From an uncultured Actinomycetes bacterium (GTDB lineage: Bacteria > Actinomycetota > Coriobacteriia > Coriobacteriales > Atopobiaceae), in the NCBI GenBank assembly GCA_900314685.1, contig OMWE01000013.1:1-64000 (forward strand): a stretch of DNA of 64,000 nucleotides, given 5' to 3'. The notes beneath the pieces were generated by a model. That model ran no database searches and was not told the origin of the DNA. It saw only the letters and a list, made by a program, of their open reading frames with translations. Shown in pieces: positions 59,478 through 64,000 of the stretch; positions within the stretch are counted from its first letter, which is position 1, and every line of letters starts with the position of its first letter. The position numbers and the translations under genes were made by a program.

Positions 59478-61010
59478 CTACGCCGCCTGGTCGCGCTGGG
59501 ACTGGATCATGCGGTTGATGGCGTTGACGTAGGCCTTGGCTGACGAGACGATGACGTCGGTGTCGGCGCCGCGCCCGGTGTAGATGTGTCCGTCTTCGCC
59601 GGTAATACGGACGATGACCTCGCCGATCGCATCGATACCGCGCGTGATGGCCTTGACCACGTACTCGGCCAGGTCGCCGTGGGCCGAGACGACCATGTCG
59701 ACGGCCTTGTAGGCGGCGTCGACGGGGCCGGTGCCCGTGGCGCAGACCACGTGGCGCACGCCGTGCTCGTCGGTGATGGTCGCCGTGGCGGTCGGGATCA
59801 GCGGGTCGCCGCAGGAGACCTGCAGGGCGTTGAGGGTGTAGATGGCCGTCACGTCGCGCTGGCGCTCCTGGACGATGGACTCGAGGTCCTCGTCGTAGAC
59901 CTCCTTCTTCTGGTCGGCGATCTCGAGGAAGCGGTGGTAGATGTCGTCGAAGTCCGCGTCCGCGAAGGTGTAGCCCAGCTCGCTCAGACGGTGGCGGAGC
60001 GCCGCATGGCCGGAGCGGGCCGACAGGATGATCTGGCTGGAGCCCGCACCGACGTCGGCCGGGTCGATGATCTCGTAGGTGTCGCGGGCCTTGAGCACGC
60101 CGTCCTGGTGGATGCCGGAGCTGTGGGCAAAGGCGTTGGCGCCGACGATGGCCTTATTGGCCTGGACCTGCATGCCCGTGATGCGGCTCACCAGGCGGCT
60201 CGCGCGCGTGAGCTCGCGGGTCACGACGTCGGTGTGGGCGTCGAGCTCGTCGCCGTGCATCTTGATGGCCATCACGACCTCCTCGAGGGAGGTGTTGCCC
60301 GCGCGCTCGCCCAGGCCGTTGATCGTGCACTCCACCTGACGGGCGCCGTTGCGGACGCCCGCGAGCGCGAGCGCCGTGGCCATGCCCAGGTCGTTGTGGG
60401 TGTGGACCGAGATGACCACGTCCTCGATGCCGCGGACGTTGTCGGCGATGCCCTTGATGCGGCGGCCGAAGTCCTCCGGCATCTGGTAGCCCGTGGTATC
60501 GGGGATGTTGACCACGGTGGCGCCCGCGTCGACCGCGGCCTGGATCACGCGCTCCAGGAACTTCTGGTCCGCGCGGCCGGCGTCCTCGGCGTAGAACTCC
60601 ACGTCCTCCACGTACTTCTTCGCGTACTTGACCGCGTGGATGGCCCGCTCCACGCACTCGTCCTCGGAGATGTGGAGCTTTTCGCGCAGGTGCTGGGGGC
60701 TCACGCCCAGGCCCGTGTGGATGCGGGGGCGCTTGGCGGTGGCGAGGGCCTCAGCTGCGCGGTCGATGTCCGCGTCCACGGCACGGGTCAGCCCCACCAC
60801 CACGGCGTCGTCACCCGCAATGCGGCCGATCTGCTGTACGGAGAGGAAGTCGCCCGGCGAGCTGATCGGGAAACCCGCCTCGATCACATCCACGTGCATA
60901 CGCAGCAGCTGCTGGGCGATGATGATCTTCTCCTCGGTGTTCATCGAGGCGCCGGGGCTCTGCTCACCGTCGCGCAGCGTGGTGTCGAAGATGTCGATCT
61001 TGCGGGTCAT
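59478..61010 (-). CDS. leuA: 2-isopropylmalate synthase
   Basis: This encodes 510 residues. It condenses acetyl-CoA with 2-ketoisovalerate, the first step of leucine synthesis. The catalytic TIM barrel begins [20 protein letters not shown]; the metal ligands are in [30 protein letters not shown] and [12 protein letters not shown] follow. The C-terminal regulatory domain (about 385-510) should bind leucine. It is 9 bases downstream of the M18 aminopeptidase gene, so the two are co-transcribed. No other leu genes are in the window. Confidence 0.96.
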   Translation of the reverse strand: MTRKIDIFDTTLRDGEQSPGASMNTEEKIIIAQQLLRMHVDVIEAGFPISSPGDFLSVQQIGRIAGDDAVVVGLTRAVDADIDRAAEALATAKRPRIHTGLGVSPQHLREKLHISEDECVERAIHAVKYAKKYVEDVEFYAEDAGRADQKFLERVIQAAVDAGATVVNIPDTTGYQMPEDFGRRIKGIADNVRGIEDVVISVHTHNDLGMATALALAGVRNGARQVECTINGLGERAGNTSLEEVVMAIKMHGDELDAHTDVVTRELTRASRLVSRITGMQVQANKAIVGANAFAHSSGIHQDGVLKARDTYEIIDPADVGAGSSQIILSARSGHAALRHRLSELGYTFADADFDDIYHRFLEIADQKKEVYDEDLESIVQERQRDVTAIYTLNALQVSCGDPLIPTATATITDEHGVRHVVCATGTGPVDAAYKAVDMVVSAHGDLAEYVVKAITRGIDAIGEVIVRITGEDGHIYTGRGADTDVIVSSAKAYVNAINRMIQSQRDQAA

Positions 61011-61019
61011 AGGGCACTC

Positions 61020-62489
61020 CTATTTCGTCGCGAGGAACGCCACGTAGCCGCGATAGGCCTCGTAGACGTCGGCCTTGCTCGTGACCTCCCAGGGCGCGTG
61101 CATGGACAAGACGGGCACGCCGCAGTCGATGACCTGCATGCCGTACTTGGCCAGGATATACGCGATGGTACCACCGCCGCCCGCGTCGACGCGGCCCAGC
61201 TCACAGGTCTGGTAGTGCACGCCGCCCTCGTCCATCACGCGGCGGATGTAGGCCACGTACTCGGCGTCGGCGTCGTTGGAGCCCGACTTGCCGCGCGCAC
61301 CCGTGAACTTGTTGAAGGCCAGACCGTGGCCGAGGAAGGCGGAGTTCTTCTTCTCGAACACGCCCGCGAACTCGGGGTCAAAGGCCGCGGAGACGTCGGA
61401 CGACAGCATGCGCGAGCCGGCCAGGCAGCGGCGCAGGGCGAGGTCGCCGGAGACGCCCGCGAGCTCCATGAGCTCGGCCATCGTGTTCTCGAAGAAGCGG
61501 CTGGTCATGCCCGTGGCGCCCACCGAGCCGATCTCCTCCTTGTCGACCAGCAGCGTGACGGCGGTGCGCTCGGGCGCCTCGCACGCGAGCTGGGCCAGAA
61601 GGGAGGTGTAGGCGCACACGCGGTCGTCCTGGCCGTAGCCGAGGATCATGGAACGGTCGGCGCCCATCTCGCGCGCGCGGCCGGCGGGCACGACCTCAAG
61701 CTCGGCGGAGAGGAAGTCCTCCTCGTCGCAGCCCAGTTTGTCCGCGACGACCTTGAGGAAGAAGGACGCGGCGGGCCGGTCGGCACCGGCGGACGCGGCG
61801 TCGGAGCCGGCGGACGCGGCGTCGGCAGCGACGGTATCGGCACCTGCGGGAACGGCGTCGTCCTTCTTCTCCGCCCCTTCGTCCAGCGGGCGGCTGCCCA
61901 CCAGCAGGTCGAGCATCTCGCCGTCGATGAAGTCGCCGGCCTTCTTCTCCGCCTGCTCGCGGCCCAGGTGCGGCAGGATGTCCGTGATGGCAAAGACGGG
62001 ATCGGCCGGGTCCTCGCCCACCGCGACGGTCACGACCGAGCCGTCCTTGCGGGCCACCACGCCGTGGATCGCGAGCGGCAGCGTGACCCACTGGTACTTC
62101 TTGATGCCGCCGTAGTAGTGGGTGTCCAGGTAGGCCAGGCCGTCCCTCTCGTCCAGCGGGTTCTGCTTGATGTCCAGCCGGGGCGAGTCGATGTGGGCGC
62201 CCAGGATATTGACGCCGTGCTCCAGCCCCTCGCGACCGATCACGGCCAGGAGCAGGGACTTGCCGCGGTTGACGGCATAGACCTTGTCGCCGGGGTGCAC
62301 GGTGCGGCCGTCGCGCACGCAGTCGGCCAGGTCGACGTAGCCCGCGGCGCGTGCGAGCTCGACGGCGGAGGCGCAGGCCTCGCGCTCGGTCTTGTTGTCG
62401 GAGATAAAGGCACGGTAGTCGCCCGTGATGCGCTCGAGCTCCTCGAGCTGGTCCGCGCTGTAGGTCTGCCATGCGTTCGGTCGCTCCAT
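61020..62489 (-). CDS. M18-family aminopeptidase
   Basis: This encodes 489 residues from ATG 62489 with AAAGGAGG upstream; codons to 62546 are excluded. M18 metal-binding blocks: GAHIDSPRLDIKQNPL, the acid in LVDKEEIGSVGATGM, and MHAPWEVTSKADVYEAYRGY at the C-terminus with the last histidine ligand. It removes N-terminal residues from peptides in the cytoplasm and is a dodecamer in known members. Residues 220-265 carry an Ala/Gly/Asp-rich insertion with a repeated ASAGSDAASAGAD pattern. It heads an operon with leuA. Confidence 0.93.
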   Translation of the reverse strand: MERPNAWQTYSADQLEELERITGDYRAFISDNKTEREACASAVELARAAGYVDLADCVRDGRTVHPGDKVYAVNRGKSLLLAVIGREGLEHGVNILGAHIDSPRLDIKQNPLDERDGLAYLDTHYYGGIKKYQWVTLPLAIHGVVARKDGSVVTVAVGEDPADPVFAITDILPHLGREQAEKKAGDFIDGEMLDLLVGSRPLDEGAEKKDDAVPAGADTVAADAASAGSDAASAGADRPAASFFLKVVADKLGCDEEDFLSAELEVVPAGRAREMGADRSMILGYGQDDRVCAYTSLLAQLACEAPERTAVTLLVDKEEIGSVGATGMTSRFFENTMAELMELAGVSGDLALRRCLAGSRMLSSDVSAAFDPEFAGVFEKKNSAFLGHGLAFNKFTGARGKSGSNDADAEYVAYIRRVMDEGGVHYQTCELGRVDAGGGGTIAYILAKYGMQVIDCGVPVLSMHAPWEVTSKADVYEAYRGYVAFLATK

Positions 62490-62769
62490 GCGGCCTCCTT
62501 TGGTATTCGGTGTCTGACCCGCGGCTCGTGCGATACGGTGCGGCATGGCTTGGTGGCACCATGCCCGCGATTCGCGCCCGTCCGCGGGGCCCGTCGGAAA
62601 ACGCCGCGGTCCATCCTAGCGTACAAGACGGGCGCTCCACACAAAAGCGATGCCCTCCCTACAAGACGGACATGCGCCGCCTCGCCTTTGGGCGCAAACG
62701 ATGGCGCCCGGGCGGCACGGGCGATGCCACGCGTGCCACATGGGCGAGCTGCGGCGCGCAACGTCCGTC
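62490..62769. other. Gene-free spacer with three AAGACGG words
   Basis: I see no gene or hairpin terminator here. AAGACGGGC lies at 62625-62633, AAGACGGAC at 62663-62671, and the inverse GTCCGTCTT at 62762-62770, overlapping the ABC gene stop. The first 30 bases next to 62490 carry the ribosome site of the aminopeptidase. Confidence 0.6.
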
Positions 62770-64000
62770 TTACTCGTCACCGCCCTCGAGGAAGCCGCCT
62801 GTCTGGCGCGACCAGAGGCTCGCGTACTCGCCGCCCGCCTGCGTGAGCTCGGCGTGCGTGCCGTCCTCCACGACGTCGCCGTCCGCGAGCACCACGATGC
62901 GGTCGAGCGCCGCGACGGTCGACAGGCGGTGCGCCACGACGATGGCGGTGCGGCCGCGCATGAGGTTTTCGAGCGCGCCCTGCACGAGCGCCTCGCTCTC
63001 GGAGTCGAGCGCCGAGGTCGCCTCGTCGAGCACCAGGATCGGGGCGTCCACGAGGATCGCGCGCGCGATGGCCACGCGCTGGCGCTGACCGCCGGAGAGC
63101 TTGGCGCCGCGCTCCCCCACCATCGTGTCGAGGCCCTGCGGCAGGCGCTCGATGAACTCCATCGCGTTGGCCTGCTGCGCCGCGCGGACGATCTCCTTGT
63201 CAGTGGCGTCGGGCCGCCCGTAGGCGATGTTCTCGCGCACGGTGCGGTGGAAGAGCAACGGCTCCTGCGGCACGTACGCCACCTGGCGGCGCAGGCTCTG
63301 CTGGGTGCAGTGGGAGACGTTCTGACCGTCGATCAGGACCTGTCCGTCTTGGACGTCGTCCAGGCGCAGCAGGAGCTTGGTGAGGGTCGTCTTGCCCGAG
63401 CCCGACTTGCCCACCAGGCCCACGCGCTGACCTGCGGGGATGTGGAGCGAGAGGTCGCGGAAGACGTACTCCCCCGCCGGGGCGTCCGGGTAGGCAAAGC
63501 CGATGTGCGCAAAGTCGATGTCGCCCTTTGTCACCACGAGGTCGGCGGCGTCGGGGTCGTCGGCCACCAGCAGCGGCTCGTCGAGCACGCGGGTCATCTC
63601 TGCGGCGTCGCCCAGGGCGTTGTTGATGCGCTGCATCATGGAGTTGAAGTAGTTGACGCGCATCGTGAGGTTGTAGGTGTAGGTGAACATCATGACCAGC
63701 GTGCCCGCGGAGATGCCGAACCACGCATTGCCGCCCGCCACAAAGACGGACGCGATCGCCATGATCGCGGTGATGAGGGCGCTGGTGGTGAAGCCGCGGG
63801 CCATCATCGCGCGCATGGTCGCGGTCTGCGCGCCGCGGGCGTCGCGGTCGGCGGCGATGAAAAGCTCGCGCTCGTAGTCCTCGCGCCCGCTCGTCTTGAC
63901 GGCGAGGATGTTGGTGACGGCATCGGACAGGACGCCCGACAGGCGGTTCTGCGCGGCGGAGCTGGCTTCGGACAGGGGCAGGATGCGCTTGTAGAGACGG
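62770..64000 (-). CDS. ABC exporter half-transporter (fused permease-ATPase), 5' end outside the window
   Basis: The frame is open to the right edge, so the N-terminus is missing. The visible part has the end of the membrane domain (LSEASSAAQNRLSGVLSDAVTN and ALITAIMAIASVFVAGGNAWFG) and a complete ATPase domain: A-loop tyrosine in FAYPDAP, Walker A GLVGKSGSGKTTLTKLL, Q-loop YVPQEPLLFHRTV, signature [14 protein letters not shown], Walker B ILVLDEATSALD and H-loop VAHRLSTV. It belongs to the MdlB/MsbA-like type IV exporters for lipids, peptides or drugs. Many in this class are heterodimers, so a partner gene may lie to the right. Confidence 0.93.
   Translation of the reverse strand, partial: RLYKRILPLSEASSAAQNRLSGVLSDAVTNILAVKTSGREDYERELFIAADRDARGAQTATMRAMMARGFTTSALITAIMAIASVFVAGGNAWFGISAGTLVMMFTYTYNLTMRVNYFNSMMQRINNALGDAAEMTRVLDEPLLVADDPDAADLVVTKGDIDFAHIGFAYPDAPAGEYVFRDLSLHIPAGQRVGLVGKSGSGKTTLTKLLLRLDDVQDGQVLIDGQNVSHCTQQSLRRQVAYVPQEPLLFHRTVRENIAYGRPDATDKEIVRAAQQANAMEFIERLPQGLDTMVGERGAKLSGGQRQRVAIARAILVDAPILVLDEATSALDSESEALVQGALENLMRGRTAIVVAHRLSTVAALDRIVVLADGDVVEDGTHAELTQAGGEYASLWSRQTGGFLEGGDE

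Noticed and set aside
59586..62846. A 1086-codon open frame on the plus strand
   Set aside because: It is antisense to leuA and the M18 aminopeptidase, both with complete catalytic motifs. It is a codon-bias shadow.

Overview
The window is GC-rich (roughly two-thirds G+C by eye), densely coded, and has actinobacterial features: GTG and TTG starts behind strong GGAGG-type ribosome sites, actinobacterial Asd/LysC/Hom/ThrB enzymes, a C69 dipeptidase, and a nadA-nadB-nadC-niaR operon. I infer a host-associated anaerobe of the Coriobacteriia (Atopobiaceae/Olsenella-like). No rRNA or species marker is present, so this is an inference from gene style.

Layout. (1) 1-3.2 kb is the end of an integrated mobile element: two gene remnants, a small YraN-like gene behind a self-complementary leader, a small excisionase-like HTH gene, and a tyrosine recombinase. 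The element ends at an attachment site made of the 3' half of a tRNA-Val(GAC)-like gene, starting exactly in the anticodon loop. (2) 3.4-12.4 kb is accessory DNA: an AbiEi/nucleotidyltransferase toxin-antitoxin-like pair, DUF2442, EcsC, an MmeI-type restriction-modification gene that is full length except for two in-frame TAG codons, an unrecognised 353-residue protein, and an M48 membrane protease. (3) 12.7-24 kb: NAD biosynthesis with its own repressor, cysteine desulfurase-mnmA, tRNA-Cys and tRNA-Gly, a STAS-histidine-kinase-fold fusion, and a VWA/MoxR pair. (4) 24-35 kb: a barnase/barstar pair whose barstar carries an extra domain, TrkA/TrkH, a Cof-type phosphatase, a large coiled-coil FtsX-type ABC exporter, and a bile-acid/sodium symporter family protein. 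(5) 35-47 kb: tRNA-Leu, iron alcohol dehydrogenase, an XRE-aminotransferase fusion, tRNA-His and tRNA-Lys, an ECF sigma/anti-sigma pair, a response regulator overlapping a circularly permuted PstS, and a C69 dipeptidase. (6) 47-64 kb: a polar amino-acid ABC importer, a Cache-GGDEF protein, the aspartate-to-threonine pathway (lysC, asd, hom, thrC, thrB), a cysteine-desulfidase-like enzyme, leuA with an M18 aminopeptidase, and a truncated ABC exporter.

Several intergenic regions are not plain spacers. They hold arrays of short words that differ from place to place, often with one orientation on the left and the inverse on the right. Separately, one 9-mer (AAGACGGAC or its complement GTCCGTCTT) occurs at least 21 times, in genes and spacers and on both strands, against an expectation well below one. 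It is absent from the first 17.5 kb, which includes the accessory DNA. This resembles a DNA-uptake sequence and is, with the circularly permuted PstS and the twice-amber-interrupted MmeI gene, the most promising lead here.
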